NCBI RefSeq assembly: GCF_024138715.1
Contig: NZ_CP092074.1
Span: forward strand, 1,860,001 to 1,924,000
Source of the DNA: Emticicia sp. 21SJ11W-3
Lineage (GTDB): Bacteria; Bacteroidota; Bacteroidia; Cytophagales; Spirosomataceae
Direction: 5' to 3'
Length of the DNA stretch: 64,000 nt
Under the pieces are notes generated by a model. It was given only the letters and a program-made list of their open reading frames with translations. It was not told the DNA's origin and made no database searches. The position numbers were made by a program, and so were the translations under genes. Shown here one piece after another: positions 51,298 through 61,610 of the stretch; the first letter of the stretch is position 1; each line of letters opens with the position of its first letter.

Positions 51298-52746
51298 ATG
51301 GAATTAGTAACAGGCAGATTAGAGATTCTGAAAGAAGAAGATAAGAAAGATTTGGATATAGCCCGCATCAGCGTAGATGAAAATGGCGAAAACAAGCGCA
51401 AGCTGTATATAGAAAGCTACGGATGCCAGATGAATTTTGCAGACAGCGAAATTGTGGCGTCTATCTTAAGAGAAAACGGATTTGCCACTACTTCTAAAAT
51501 TGAAGAGGCAGAACTGATTCTGCTGAACACCTGCGCTATCAGAGAAAACGCCGAACAAAAGGTGCGTAATCGTTTGCAGCACCTGGTGCCTATGAAAAAA
51601 AAGCAGAGCAATGTAAAAATTGGTGTGCTGGGTTGTATGGCTGAACGATTGAAAACCAAGTTTCTGGAAGAAGAAAAAATTGTGGATATGGTGGTAGGCC
51701 CTGATGCCTACCGGGATCTGCCGAATCTGATAAATGAAGTTGAAGACGGCCACAAGGCTGTTAATGTGTTTCTTTCAAGAGAAGAAACCTATGCTGATAT
51801 TACCCCTATCAGGCTTGATTCAAATGGCGTTACTGCCTTTATCAGCATTATGCGTGGCTGCGACAACATGTGTAGCTTTTGTGTAGTGCCATTTACCCGT
51901 GGCCGTGAGCGCAGCCGTGACCCGTTCTCTATTGTGAAAGAAGCCAGAGAATTGTTTGAACAGGGTTACAGGGAAGTAACGCTACTGGGCCAGAATGTTG
52001 ACTCTTACAAATGGAAAGGAACAGACGAAAATCAGACTGAAAACACTACCACCTTTGCTAACCTGTTGGAAATGGTAGCGCTGATACATCCTGATTTGCG
52101 CGTGCGTTTCTCAACATCGCACCCTAAAGACATCACAGATGAGGTACTATACACCATGAAAAACTATGGCAACATCTGTAAGTACATTCACCTGCCTGCA
52201 CAAAGCGGTAGCAGCCGGATTCTTGAGCTGATGAACCGTACTTACGACCGTGAGTGGTACATGGGCAAAATTGACAGAATTCGTGAAATACTGGGTGTTG
52301 AGTGTGGTATCTCTCAGGATATGATAACCGGTTTTTGCACTGAAACCGAAGAAGACCATCAGGAAACACTCTCTTTGATGGACTACGTGAAATATGACTA
52401 CGGCTATATGTTTGCCTACTCTGAAAGACCCAACACACCAGCGGCCAAAAAACTGGTTGACGATATCCCGGCCGAGGTTAAGAACCGTCGTCTGACAGAA
52501 GTGATAAACAAACAGCAGCAACATTCGCTTGAACGTAACCAGATGGCCATCGGTAAAGTGCACCGCGTGTTGGTAGAAGGCTTCTCGAAACGTTCGGCTG
52601 AGCATTTATGCGGTAGAAATGACCAGAACAAGATGATTGTTTTCCCGAAAGAAAACTTTAAAAAAGGTGACTACGTAAATGTGCTGGTAACTGAATGCAC
52701 CGCAGCTACCTTGATAGGAAAGGCAGTGGAAGAAGTTTTAGCTTAG
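51298..52746 (+). CDS. miaB: tRNA-2-methylthio-N6-dimethylallyladenosine synthase
   Basis: The 482-residue radical-SAM enzyme has the MiaB plan: an N-terminal UPF0004 domain with three cysteines (Cys43 in YGCQMN, Cys79 and Cys113), the radical-SAM CxxxCxxC set Cys188, Cys192 and Cys195 in GCDNMCSFC, and a C-terminal TRAM domain. It adds methylthio groups to i6A37 of tRNAs. Homologues start near [10 protein letters not shown]; this one has about 35 extra N-terminal residues, as in other Bacteroidota. Downstream genes are a sigma54 activator (8-bp gap) and lptE. Confidence 0.96.
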   Translation: MELVTGRLEILKEEDKKDLDIARISVDENGENKRKLYIESYGCQMNFADSEIVASILRENGFATTSKIEEAELILLNTCAIRENAEQKVRNRLQHLVPMKKKQSNVKIGVLGCMAERLKTKFLEEEKIVDMVVGPDAYRDLPNLINEVEDGHKAVNVFLSREETYADITPIRLDSNGVTAFISIMRGCDNMCSFCVVPFTRGRERSRDPFSIVKEARELFEQGYREVTLLGQNVDSYKWKGTDENQTENTTTFANLLEMVALIHPDLRVRFSTSHPKDITDEVLYTMKNYGNICKYIHLPAQSGSSRILELMNRTYDREWYMGKIDRIREILGVECGISQDMITGFCTETEEDHQETLSLMDYVKYDYGYMFAYSERPNTPAAKKLVDDIPAEVKNRRLTEVINKQQQHSLERNQMAIGKVHRVLVEGFSKRSAEHLCGRNDQNKMIVFPKENFKKGDYVNVLVTECTAATLIGKAVEEVLA

Positions 52747-52754
52747 AATTACAA

Positions 52755-54068
52755 ATGACCAACAACTCAGAAATACAATCAGTTAAAAATCGGTTTGGTA
52801 TTATTGGCAATGCCCCTGCCTTGAACTATGCCCTGAGCATAGCTATACAGGTAGCTCCTACTGATTTGACTGTACTAATAACCGGAGAGAGCGGAAGCGG
52901 GAAAGAATCTTTCTCTAAAATTATTCATGCGCTCAGTACCCGTAAACACGGGCCATTCATTGCCATAAACTGCGGCGCTATTCCTGAAGGAACAATAGAC
53001 TCTGAATTGTTCGGACATGTCAAGGGTTCATTTACAGGCGCTATTGACGACCGCAAAGGTTATTTTGAAACCACCAATTCGGGTACTATATTTCTGGATG
53101 AAATTGCCGAGCTGCCAATTGGCACGCAGGCGCGCCTGCTTCGTGTATTGGAGAACGGCGAGTTTATACCGGTGGGGTCGTCTAAAGTCAAGAAAACAGA
53201 TGTGCGCGTAGTGGCTGCCACCAATGTTAATCTGATTGATGCGGTAGAGAGAGGCAAGTTCAGAGAAGATTTGTATTACCGTTTAAATACGGTACCCATT
53301 TATGTGCCGCCGCTGAGAGAACGAGGCTACGACATAGACTTGCTTTTCAGGAAATTCTCTGCCGATTTTGCAGATAAAAACCATATCCAGCCCATTGAGC
53401 TCACCGAAAGTGCCACGCAGTTACTCATGAATTTTCGTTTTCCCGGTAATATACGTCAGCTTAAAAACATCGCCGAACAGATTACCATTCTTGAAACAGA
53501 AAGACTGGTATCGGCTGAGATTCTGGCCAAATATCTTCCGCGCGAACAGGCGAGTGGTTTACCTGCGCTTCTGCGAGGCATGAATGGCGGCAACGATTCT
53601 GGTATTTCTGAAAGAGACCTGCTTTATAAAGTTCTTTTTGATATGCGGAAAGACATGACCGACCTCAAGAAACTGGTTTTGTCGTTAATGCAGGGCGGGC
53701 AGGTTAACCCTGAAATGATGAAGCAGCACAGCGAACTGTTTAATGGTATACATTCAGACGAAAACGTATCGCTGGTGCCGCAGACATTATACAGCCCCAT
53801 GCCTGCTGCTCCGTATCAGCCATATCAGCCGGTTGATAAAGACGGGTTTATCAAAATTGATGAAATACAGGACGACAGAAATAATATAGAAGACATATCT
53901 CACGAAACCCAGGAAGATTCGTTCTCTTTAGAAAAACAAGAAAAAGAAATGATTATTAAGGCTTTGAAGAAAAACGGCTTTAAACGCAAATATGCCGCTT
54001 CAGACCTTGGTATTTCTGAACGAACACTTTACCGGAAAATAAAGCAATATGATATTGAAGATGAATAG
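52755..54068 (+). CDS. Sigma54-dependent transcriptional activator (no receiver domain)
   Basis: The start is ATG 52755 (MTNNSEIQSVKNRFGIIG); the frame upstream overlaps miaB. The 437-residue protein lacks an N-terminal receiver domain and begins almost directly with the AAA+ core: Walker A GESGSGKE at 44-51, the sigma54-contacting loop GSFTGA (instead of GAFTGA) at 91-96, Walker B GTIFLDEIAE at about 110-119, then an Arg-finger region. A Fis-type helix-turn-helix ends the protein (FKRKYAASDLGISERTLYRKI). Its activating signal and targets are not visible. It is in a fixed position between miaB and lptE, typical of Bacteroidota. Confidence 0.92.
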   Translation: MTNNSEIQSVKNRFGIIGNAPALNYALSIAIQVAPTDLTVLITGESGSGKESFSKIIHALSTRKHGPFIAINCGAIPEGTIDSELFGHVKGSFTGAIDDRKGYFETTNSGTIFLDEIAELPIGTQARLLRVLENGEFIPVGSSKVKKTDVRVVAATNVNLIDAVERGKFREDLYYRLNTVPIYVPPLRERGYDIDLLFRKFSADFADKNHIQPIELTESATQLLMNFRFPGNIRQLKNIAEQITILETERLVSAEILAKYLPREQASGLPALLRGMNGGNDSGISERDLLYKVLFDMRKDMTDLKKLVLSLMQGGQVNPEMMKQHSELFNGIHSDENVSLVPQTLYSPMPAAPYQPYQPVDKDGFIKIDEIQDDRNNIEDISHETQEDSFSLEKQEKEMIIKALKKNGFKRKYAASDLGISERTLYRKIKQYDIEDE

Positions 54069-54609
54069 GCCTTTTGAGATAAAAAACAGGAAGATTACGG
54101 TTTTTAGAAAGCTGATTATGATGCTTTGTATGGTGGGCCTTGCTTTGCTGGCAGGCTCTTGCAAAATTTATTCGTTCAGCAGTGCCAAACTGTCTGAAGA
54201 CCTGAAAACCATTACCATTCAGAATTTTGTTATGAATACCGCAGGTGGCCCTGCTAACCTTACGCTTACCTTTACTGAAAAGCTAAAGGAATACTACCAG
54301 CGTAACTCTAATCTGAAACTGAAGCCGGTTGACGGCGATCTTTACCTGGAAGGCTCTATTGTAGGTTATGAATTAACGCCGGTAGGTGCAACCGCCAGCG
54401 ACAAGGCAGCCCAGAACCGCCTGACGATAAGGGTAGAGGTTAGGTTTGTCAATACCAAAAATGAAGATGAAAGTTTTGAAAAGGAATTTTCTTTCTATCA
54501 GGACTTCTCGCAAGAGCAAACCCTCACCCAGGTAGAGTCGGCTTTGGTGCCAAAAATACTTGACCAGCTGGTACTGAATATCTTCAATGACACCGCCGCA
54601 CAATGGTAG
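54061..54609 (+). CDS. lptE: LPS-assembly lipoprotein LptE
   Basis: ATG 54061 is preferred to ATG 54049 since it overlaps the activator gene less. The 182-residue product has a lipobox LAGSC (Cys34) followed by the LptE-type domain with GDLYLEGSIVGYELTPVG and RLTIRVEVRFVN. Bacteroidota LptE plugs the LptD barrel that inserts LPS into the outer membrane. The gene overlaps the sigma54 activator by 8 bp and ends the operon. Confidence 0.88.
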   Translation: MNRPFEIKNRKITVFRKLIMMLCMVGLALLAGSCKIYSFSSAKLSEDLKTITIQNFVMNTAGGPANLTLTFTEKLKEYYQRNSNLKLKPVDGDLYLEGSIVGYELTPVGATASDKAAQNRLTIRVEVRFVNTKNEDESFEKEFSFYQDFSQEQTLTQVESALVPKILDQLVLNIFNDTAAQW

Positions 54610-54735
54610 GGTTCACTGTAATTACTGTTTTTCAGAAACCAGGATTAAAATAGATTTAATAAGATAATTTCGCTTTTCAGTTGTACTTTTTTAAGTTATT
54701 TTAGTTAATTCGTCGTTAGAATAAAATTTCTGTAC

Positions 54736-54743
54736 TACCTTTG
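54736..54743 (+). promoter_or_regulatory. -7 box for carB
   Basis: TACCTTTG fits TAnnTTTG about 40 bp before the carB start. I see no TTG with standard spacing upstream. Confidence 0.5.
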
Positions 54744-54782
54744 TTCTTCGATTAACGAATCGAAACCCCTTCACGAAAAAAA

Positions 54783-57626
54783 ATGCCAAAAAATCCCAAT
54801 CTTAAGTCAGTTCTTATCATAGGCTCTGGGCCAATTATCATAGGTCAGGCGTGCGAATTCGATTACTCAGGTTCACAAGCAGCAAGGTCATTAAAGGAAG
54901 AAGGTATTGAGGTAAGTTTGATAAATTCAAACCCGGCCACCATCATGACCGACCCCATTAACGCCGACTATGTTTACCTAAAACCACTCGAGAAAAAATC
55001 AATTATTGAAATTCTGGAAAAACACAAGGCAATGGGTAAGCCCATTGACGCGGTTCTACCAACAATGGGTGGTCAGACAGCCCTTAACCTGGCTATTGAT
55101 TGCGACAAAGGCGGTGTCTGGAAAAAATACAATGTGCAGATAATTGGTGTAGATATCAAAGCCATTGAAACTACCGAAGACCGTGAGAAGTTCCGCCTGA
55201 AAATGTTGGAATTAGGCGTAGGTGTTTGTAAGGGCCGCACAGCACGTTCTTTTCTGGAAGGAAAAGAAATTGCACAGGAAATTGGTTTTCCGCTGGTTAT
55301 ACGCCCTTCATTTACGCTTGGTGGTACAGGTGGCGGGTTTGTACATAATCCTGAAGATTTCGACAAGGCGCTTAACCACGGGCTACACGCCTCGCCGGTG
55401 CATGAGGTATTGGTTGAACAATCAATTCTTGGCTGGAAAGAATACGAGTTGGAGCTTTTGAGAGACAACAAAGGCAATATTGTAATTATTTGTACCATCG
55501 AGAACTTTGATCCGATGGGTATTCATACCGGTGACTCCATCACTGTGGCGCCTGCCATGACACTCCCAGATACGATATATCAGCGTATGCGTGACATGGC
55601 CATCAAGATGATGAACGGTATTGGTCAGTTTGCAGGGGGCTGTAATGTGCAGTTCTCGCTTAATCCTGATACCGACGAAATCATCGCCATAGAAATAAAC
55701 CCTCGCGTAAGCCGTTCATCTGCACTTGCTTCTAAAGCAACGGGCTACCCGATTGCAAAAATTGCAGCCAAAATGGCTATCGGGTACAATCTGGACGAAC
55801 TGATTAACCCAATAACAGGCAGTACCTCTGCTTTCTTTGAGCCGGCCATTGACTACGTAATTGTAAAAGTGCCAAGATGGAATTTTGATAAATTCCCGGG
55901 TTCAGACCGTTCGTTGGGCTTGCAGATGAAATCGGTTGGCGAAACCATGGGTATAGGGCGCAACTTTCAGGAAGCGCTTCAGAAGGCCTGCCAGTCGCTT
56001 GAAATCCGCAGAAATGGTCTGGGCGCTGACGGTAAAGAGTTAAGAGATCAGGAAGCGTTGAAAAAATCGCTGGCCAATCCATCATGGAACCGTCTTTTCC
56101 ATATTTATGATGCTTTTAAGGCGGGTCTTTCGTTCAAAACCATTCAGAATCTTACCAAAATTGATAAGTGGTTTTTACGTCAGATTGAAGAATTAATTCT
56201 TCTTGAAAAAGAAATTGAGAAATTTACAGTTGACGAGATACCAAGAGAATTATTACTGACAGCTAAGCAAAAAGGTTATGTTGACCGCCAGATTGCTCAC
56301 CTTTTGAATTGCAAAGAAAGTCAGGTTTTCAATAAGAGAAATGAAATGGGTATCAAGCGTGTTTATAAATGCGTTGACACCTGTTCGGCTGAATTTGAAG
56401 CCAAAACACCATACTATTACTCAACATTCAATGCCAATCAGGATAATCCTGAAAATGAGTCTGTTAGTTCAGACAGAAAGAAAATTCTTGTTTTGGGCTC
56501 AGGGCCAAACCGCATAGGTCAGGGTATAGAGTTTGACTACTCTTGTGTGCATGGTGTATTGGCGGCCAAAGAATGCGGTTATGAAACCATTATGCTTAAC
56601 TGTAATCCTGAAACGGTTTCTACTGACCCTGATATATCGGATAAGCTATATTTTGAGCCTGTTTTCTGGGAACACGTATATGACCTGATTCTGCATGAAA
56701 AACCGGAAGGAGTAATTGTACAGCTGGGTGGCCAAACAGCCCTTAAAATGGCCGAGAAACTAACCAAATACGGCATTAAAATAATTGGTACCTCTTATGA
56801 TGCCCTTGACCTGGCTGAAGACAGAGGAAGATTCTCTGAGCGTTTGAGAGAATTGAACGTTCCATATCCGTTGTTTGATACCGTACGGTCTGCCGACAGA
56901 GCAGTTGAAGTTTCGCGTGAGTTAGGCTTTCCGTTGCTGGTTCGTCCGAGTTATGTATTGGGTGGGCAAAGCATGAAAATTGTAATTAACGAGCAGGAAC
57001 TGGAACAACACGTGGTGAAAATCCTGAACGATATTCCGGATAATAATATTCTGATTGACCATTTTCTTGAAAATGCCATAGAAGCAGAAGCTGACGCCAT
57101 TTGCGATGGTAAAGATGTGTACATTATTGGTATTATGGAGCACATAGAGCCTGCGGGTATACACTCAGGCGATTCTTACGCTTTATTACCACCTTTCGAC
57201 CTAAGTGAATGCGTAATTGCACAAATTGAAGAATACACCAAGAAAATTGCAGTAGGGCTCAATACAGTAGGTTTAATTAATATTCAGTTTGCTATTAAAG
57301 ATGAGAAGGTGTACGTAATAGAGGCTAATCCGCGTGCCAGCCGTACGGTGCCATTCATCTGCAAGGCATACCGTGAACCTTACGTAAACTATGCCACCAA
57401 GGTAATGTTGGGTGCCAAGAAAGTGAAAGACTTTAAATTTAAGCCTTACAAGAAAGGGTACGCAATCAAGATACCTGTGTTCTCGTTCAATAAATTCCCG
57501 AATGTGAACAAAGAGCTTGGACCTGAAATGAAATCAACCGGAGAAGGGATTTACTTCATTAAGGATTTAACAGATGATTTCTTCCTGAAAGTTTATGCAG
57601 AAAGAAACCTGTATCTAAGCAGATAA
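54783..57626 (+). CDS. carB: Carbamoyl-phosphate synthase large subunit, without the C-terminal MGS domain
   Basis: The 947-residue protein has the two homologous ATP-grasp halves: the first starts VLIIGSGPIIIGQACEFDYS near residue 10 and the second ILVLGSGPNRIGQGIEFDYS near residue 562; both contain conserved ATP-site blocks such as VVIRPSFTLGGTGGG-like LVIRPSFTLGGTGGGF and LLVRPSYVLGGQSM. The enzyme makes carbamoyl phosphate for pyrimidines and arginine. E. coli CarB is 1,073 residues and ends with an allosteric MGS-like domain of about 130 residues; here the protein stops at FFLKVYAERNLYLSR, so that domain is missing. This may be normal for the phylum. carA is not adjacent. Confidence 0.94.
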   Translation: MPKNPNLKSVLIIGSGPIIIGQACEFDYSGSQAARSLKEEGIEVSLINSNPATIMTDPINADYVYLKPLEKKSIIEILEKHKAMGKPIDAVLPTMGGQTALNLAIDCDKGGVWKKYNVQIIGVDIKAIETTEDREKFRLKMLELGVGVCKGRTARSFLEGKEIAQEIGFPLVIRPSFTLGGTGGGFVHNPEDFDKALNHGLHASPVHEVLVEQSILGWKEYELELLRDNKGNIVIICTIENFDPMGIHTGDSITVAPAMTLPDTIYQRMRDMAIKMMNGIGQFAGGCNVQFSLNPDTDEIIAIEINPRVSRSSALASKATGYPIAKIAAKMAIGYNLDELINPITGSTSAFFEPAIDYVIVKVPRWNFDKFPGSDRSLGLQMKSVGETMGIGRNFQEALQKACQSLEIRRNGLGADGKELRDQEALKKSLANPSWNRLFHIYDAFKAGLSFKTIQNLTKIDKWFLRQIEELILLEKEIEKFTVDEIPRELLLTAKQKGYVDRQIAHLLNCKESQVFNKRNEMGIKRVYKCVDTCSAEFEAKTPYYYSTFNANQDNPENESVSSDRKKILVLGSGPNRIGQGIEFDYSCVHGVLAAKECGYETIMLNCNPETVSTDPDISDKLYFEPVFWEHVYDLILHEKPEGVIVQLGGQTALKMAEKLTKYGIKIIGTSYDALDLAEDRGRFSERLRELNVPYPLFDTVRSADRAVEVSRELGFPLLVRPSYVLGGQSMKIVINEQELEQHVVKILNDIPDNNILIDHFLENAIEAEADAICDGKDVYIIGIMEHIEPAGIHSGDSYALLPPFDLSECVIAQIEEYTKKIAVGLNTVGLINIQFAIKDEKVYVIEANPRASRTVPFICKAYREPYVNYATKVMLGAKKVKDFKFKPYKKGYAIKIPVFSFNKFPNVNKELGPEMKSTGEGIYFIKDLTDDFFLKVYAERNLYLSR

Positions 57627-57647
57627 TATTTAATAATTGTTAATGAT

Positions 57648-57680
57648 AAAGCCATTCTGAACAGAGTGGCTTTTATTTTT
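57648..57680 (+). terminator. Terminator after carB
   Basis: AAAGCCATTCT (57648-57658) pairs with AGAGTGGCTTT (57663-57673) with one G-T pair and a 4-nt loop, followed by TATTTTTG. Confidence 0.75.
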
Positions 57681-57739
57681 GTTACAAAACAAATAAAAGG
57701 TAATATTTTGAGCGAGTTTTGCTGAACAGAACTAATTAT

Positions 57740-58801
57740 ATGTGGTTGAAAATCAAAAGGTTGTTAAAATACTTTTTTCTTATAGTTGTCGTTCTGGTTG
57801 CAGCATTCATTATGCTTAACTTTGATGCAGCTTTGTATGGTTTCAGGCAGGCCAAAGGTCAGATGAAAGTTATTTTCAATACCAGGCCTGTTGCTGAAGT
57901 AATGGCTGACAGAAGTTTTCCTGATTCACTCAAAAAACGAATCGAATTAATTCAGGAAATTAAGCAATTTGCAATTGACTCTTTGGGCTTAAATCAGTCT
58001 AAGAATTATACCACTTTTTATAACCAGCATGGTAAACCTATTTTATGGGTAATAACAGCCAGTGAACCTTTTGCACTGAAAGCAAAAAAATGGCATTTCC
58101 CGATTGTAGGCACATTTAGTTATAAAGGATATTTTGAAAAACAGCTGGCTGATACCGAGATTACTGAACTAAAAAAAGAAGGTTTTGATACGCAATTGAA
58201 TGAGGTATCGGCATGGAGCACACTCGGGTATCTGAAAGACCCCATATTGAGTTCAATGCTTTATTATTCTGATGGCCGGCTTGCGGCTTTGATTATTCAT
58301 GAGCTGACGCATGGAACACTTTTTGTTAAGGATAATCTGGAGTTTAACGAAAACCTGGCCGATTTTATAGGTGATTACGGCGCAATACGGTTTTTAACAT
58401 ACAAGTATGGTAAAGACGCTCAGCAGTTAAAGGATTATGAGTTTTCAAAGAAATATAATGATGCCTACAGCAGGCACCTGCTTAATGGCGCAAAAAAATT
58501 AGACAGTTTGTATAACGGTTTTAGTAAAAAGCTATCTAAAGAACAAAAAACAAGTCTTAAGTCGGGTTTAATACAAAAAATAATATCGTCTGCCGATACC
58601 TTAATGCACGGCACATTGAAACCATTAAGAAGAAAACCTAAACCCAATGCCCAAATAAATAATGCCTATTTTGTGGGTTTTATGACTTACCAGAGTAAAC
58701 AGAACCAGTTTGAAGAAGAGTTCAGAGTCAAGTACAGCAAAAACTTTAAATTGTATCTGAAATATCTGAAAGAGAAATATTCCGGAAGCCTGGTGTTTTA
58801 A
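57740..58801 (+). CDS. Membrane-anchored predicted aminopeptidase (COG4324-like)
   Basis: The start is ATG 57740 (MWLKIKRLLKYFFLIVVVLVA); an upstream TTG frame is rejected. The 353-residue protein has one N-terminal membrane segment and a domain with a zinc-peptidase motif HELTH (in LAALIIHELTHGTLFV) and Glu residues in NENLADFIGDYGA that may be the third ligand. Bacterial homologues are called predicted aminopeptidases, but substrates are unknown. A DUF3108 gene follows after 31 bp. Confidence 0.78.
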   Translation: MWLKIKRLLKYFFLIVVVLVAAFIMLNFDAALYGFRQAKGQMKVIFNTRPVAEVMADRSFPDSLKKRIELIQEIKQFAIDSLGLNQSKNYTTFYNQHGKPILWVITASEPFALKAKKWHFPIVGTFSYKGYFEKQLADTEITELKKEGFDTQLNEVSAWSTLGYLKDPILSSMLYYSDGRLAALIIHELTHGTLFVKDNLEFNENLADFIGDYGAIRFLTYKYGKDAQQLKDYEFSKKYNDAYSRHLLNGAKKLDSLYNGFSKKLSKEQKTSLKSGLIQKIISSADTLMHGTLKPLRRKPKPNAQINNAYFVGFMTYQSKQNQFEEEFRVKYSKNFKLYLKYLKEKYSGSLVF

Positions 58802-58832
58802 AAGCAGGCACGATTTTTTTCCTTAAAGAATT

Positions 58833-59624
58833 ATGATGAAAAACCTTTTTAAAATATTAACTGCCGGTTTTGTGGTGTTAGGGTCATCTTTCATTGTGGG
58901 TGACTCCTACCGGTTTGTGCCGAACTCAAGCTTTAAAGCCGGTGAGTACTTTGAGTATAAAGTAAAATTCGGCATTCTGCCGGTTGGCGAAGCAACTGTT
59001 GAAGTAAGCCCCCAGATATACTCAGTGAATAGCCGTGCCTGCTACAGGGTTAATGTTTTTGGGCGCACAACCGGCATTACTGATATTTTTCATGTAAGAA
59101 ACACGTACAGAAGTTATTTGGATACAGCGGCAATGCTTCCTCAGAAATTTCTGATGAGCTTGCAGGAAAACAGTTATAAAAAAGACCAGGTAATTTTATT
59201 TGATCATTCCGGCAACTCGGCTCTTCGCGAGCAGAACAACGATAAAAAATCTTTTAACCTGCCCAATAATATTCAGGATGTGGTGTCGGGATATTATTTT
59301 CTGCGTACACTTGATTTCTCAAAAATGAAGGTGGGCGATGTGGTGGAAGCGCCAATGTTTTTTGATGACGAAATTTACAAAATGAAGGTTAAATATACCG
59401 GTAGGGGCGTTGTGAAAACAAGATTCGGGAAGATTGAAGCTATTAAGCTGAATCCTGTTTTACCCAAAAATGATATGTTTAAAGGAGAAGAAGGAATAAG
59501 AATCTGGGTGTCGGATGATAAAAACCATGTGCCTATCAGAATAGAAATTGAGTTTGCCATTGGTAGTGCAAGCATGGAAATTAAAGACTACAAGAATATC
59601 AGACATGCTTTTGAGTGGCGTTAA
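58833..59624 (+). CDS. DUF3108 exported protein
   Basis: The 263-residue protein has a signal peptide (about 1-22) and a DUF3108 domain: FKAGEYFEYKVKFGILPVGEATVEV, then a beta-rich region up to HVPIRIEIEFAIGSASMEI. DUF3108 proteins are predicted periplasmic beta-barrel-like folds of unknown function. It is probably co-transcribed with the aminopeptidase gene upstream. The stop codon overlaps a hairpin. Confidence 0.85.
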   Translation: MMKNLFKILTAGFVVLGSSFIVGDSYRFVPNSSFKAGEYFEYKVKFGILPVGEATVEVSPQIYSVNSRACYRVNVFGRTTGITDIFHVRNTYRSYLDTAAMLPQKFLMSLQENSYKKDQVILFDHSGNSALREQNNDKKSFNLPNNIQDVVSGYYFLRTLDFSKMKVGDVVEAPMFFDDEIYKMKVKYTGRGVVKTRFGKIEAIKLNPVLPKNDMFKGEEGIRIWVSDDKNHVPIRIEIEFAIGSASMEIKDYKNIRHAFEWR

Positions 59625-59649
59625 AATAATTGTACTGCCAATTATTTTA
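59622..59649 (+). terminator. AT-rich hairpin at the DUF3108 stop codon
   Basis: TAAAATAATTG (59622-59632) pairs perfectly over 11 bp with CAATTATTTTA (59639-59649). It is weak (AT-rich), so termination is uncertain. Confidence 0.45.
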
Positions 59650-59687
59650 TAAAATATCTGTTTAATATTGTCTAAAAAAAGACAGGC

Positions 59688-61610
59688 ATGAATTTACCGT
59701 TGTGGACTCCACCCGCCAGCTATATTGAGCAATCTAACCTGAAAAAATATGAGTCGTGGCTCTTAAACAGAGAGAATCTGACTTTTAAGGATTATGAAGC
59801 ACTGTGGAAATGGTCGGTTACTAATATTGAGAAGTTCTGGGAAACGCTATTTTATTTTTTCGACATAAAAACGCACACAGACTATCAGTCTGTGCTACGC
59901 CAGCCCAATACCGAAATGATTGGCACCCGCTGGTTTGAAGGGGCAACTTTAAACTATGCAGAGCATATCTTCAGGCACAAAACCTCTGTCAGACCAGCCA
60001 TTGTTTTTCAATCTGAGACCTGTGAATTAACCGAAATAACCTGGCAGGAGCTTGAAACCAAAGTTGCAGCAATACAGAAATACCTTCTAGAAAACGGAAT
60101 TGAAAAAGGAGACAGGGTTGTTGGGTATCTGCCTAATACCCCCGATACTATTGCCATATTTCTGGCAGTAAGTGCTTTGGGGGCGGTGTGGTCTTGCTGC
60201 TCGCCGGATTTCGGACTTGAAAGCCTCGTAGACAGATTTCAACAAATTGAACCCAAGGCCTTGTTTGCATGCCGCGGCTACCAGTATGGAGGAAAATATT
60301 TCGACAAGTCTGATATTACCTTGGCGTTGTCAGAACAACTAAGCTCTCTTAAAACCACCATTGTGGTAGATAGTACCCAGTGGCTTAATATTGTTAACAG
60401 TACATCTGAAAATTCCATTTTTTTTACACCGGTTGAGTTTAATGACCCTATCTGGATACTGTATTCGTCTGGCACCACCGGAAAACCCAAAGCCATAACG
60501 CATAGCACGGGTGGAAACCTGATTGAACACCTGAAAGCATTGGCGCTGCACCAGGACGTACAGCCGGGTGAGCGGTATTTCTGGTATTCCACAACTGGAT
60601 GGATGATGTGGAATTTTGCACTCTCTTCTTTGGCATGTGGTGCTACACTTTGCCTCTACGATGGCTCGCCTGCCTACCCGGATGCCCATGTATTATGGCA
60701 ATTTGCGCGCGATGCAAAGGTTGACCATTTTGGTGGCGGCGCCGCGTTTTATATTAATTATATGAAGCAGGGTGCAACCTATCTGGCCGAAAATCCTGTA
60801 AAAATCAAAACTTTAGGTTCTACTGGCTCTCCATTGCCTCCGCAGGCTTTCGAATGGATATATGAACATGTTTCTAAAACCGTACAACTGATTTCGTTGA
60901 GTGGTGGCACCGATGTTTGTAGTGCATTTATGGGTGGCTGCCCGTATCTTCCGGTTTATTCAGGAGAGATTCAATGCCGTATGCTGGGTGCTGCCATAGA
61001 TGCCTGGAACGATGAGGGGCAGCCCGTATTTAATGAAGTAGGGGAGCTGGTAATTCAACAACCTATGCCTTCTATGCCCTTGTATTTCTGGAACGATATA
61101 AATAATGAAAAATACAGAAGTAGTTATTTTGAAAAATACCAGGGTATTTGGTGCCATGGAGATTGGATAAAGATTACTGAAAATTACGGAATTATAATTT
61201 ATGGCAGGTCTGATGCTACTTTGAACAGGGATGGCGTAAGAATTGGTACAGCAGAAGTTTACAATGCAGTAGAGGCCTTATCTGAAATAAAAGACAGCCT
61301 GATTATTTGTGTTGAAAAGGCAGACGGCAGCTTTTTTATGCCGCTTTTTGTGGTTTTGAATGAAGGGCAGGTATTGGATGATACCCTGAAAAACAAAGTT
61401 AAAGCGCAGCTACGTAAACAATACAGCCCAAGGCATGTGCCGGATACTATCTTTCATGTGCCGGATATACCCTACACCATCAGTGGAAAAAAAATGGAAA
61501 TGCCCGTCAAGAAAATCCTGATAGGCACTCCTGTGGAAAAAGCAGTTTCGCTGGATGCAATGAGAAACCCGCAGTCTATTGAATGGTTTAAGAATCTGGC
61601 AGTTGATTAA
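59688..61610 (+). CDS. Acetoacetate--CoA ligase
   Basis: The 640-residue protein is an ANL-family acyl-CoA synthetase of the acetoacetyl-CoA synthetase type: the N-terminal motif RWFEGATLNYAEH, AMP-binding LYSSGTTGKPKAI near residue 260, GTTGWMMWNF-like YSTTGWMMWNFALSSL, and the GRSDATLNRDGVRIGTAEVY hinge are all typical. The catalytic Lys near the C-terminus is in PYTISGKKMEMPVKKIL. It activates acetoacetate, useful for ketone-body or leucine breakdown. The end overlaps a small convergent lipoprotein gene by 4 bp. Confidence 0.93.
   Translation: MNLPLWTPPASYIEQSNLKKYESWLLNRENLTFKDYEALWKWSVTNIEKFWETLFYFFDIKTHTDYQSVLRQPNTEMIGTRWFEGATLNYAEHIFRHKTSVRPAIVFQSETCELTEITWQELETKVAAIQKYLLENGIEKGDRVVGYLPNTPDTIAIFLAVSALGAVWSCCSPDFGLESLVDRFQQIEPKALFACRGYQYGGKYFDKSDITLALSEQLSSLKTTIVVDSTQWLNIVNSTSENSIFFTPVEFNDPIWILYSSGTTGKPKAITHSTGGNLIEHLKALALHQDVQPGERYFWYSTTGWMMWNFALSSLACGATLCLYDGSPAYPDAHVLWQFARDAKVDHFGGGAAFYINYMKQGATYLAENPVKIKTLGSTGSPLPPQAFEWIYEHVSKTVQLISLSGGTDVCSAFMGGCPYLPVYSGEIQCRMLGAAIDAWNDEGQPVFNEVGELVIQQPMPSMPLYFWNDINNEKYRSSYFEKYQGIWCHGDWIKITENYGIIIYGRSDATLNRDGVRIGTAEVYNAVEALSEIKDSLIICVEKADGSFFMPLFVVLNEGQVLDDTLKNKVKAQLRKQYSPRHVPDTIFHVPDIPYTISGKKMEMPVKKILIGTPVEKAVSLDAMRNPQSIEWFKNLAVD

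Noticed and set aside
54783-57626. carB as a truncated pseudogene
   Set aside because: Both ATP-grasp halves are intact and the frame ends naturally before a terminator; lack of the MGS domain may be normal in this phylum.
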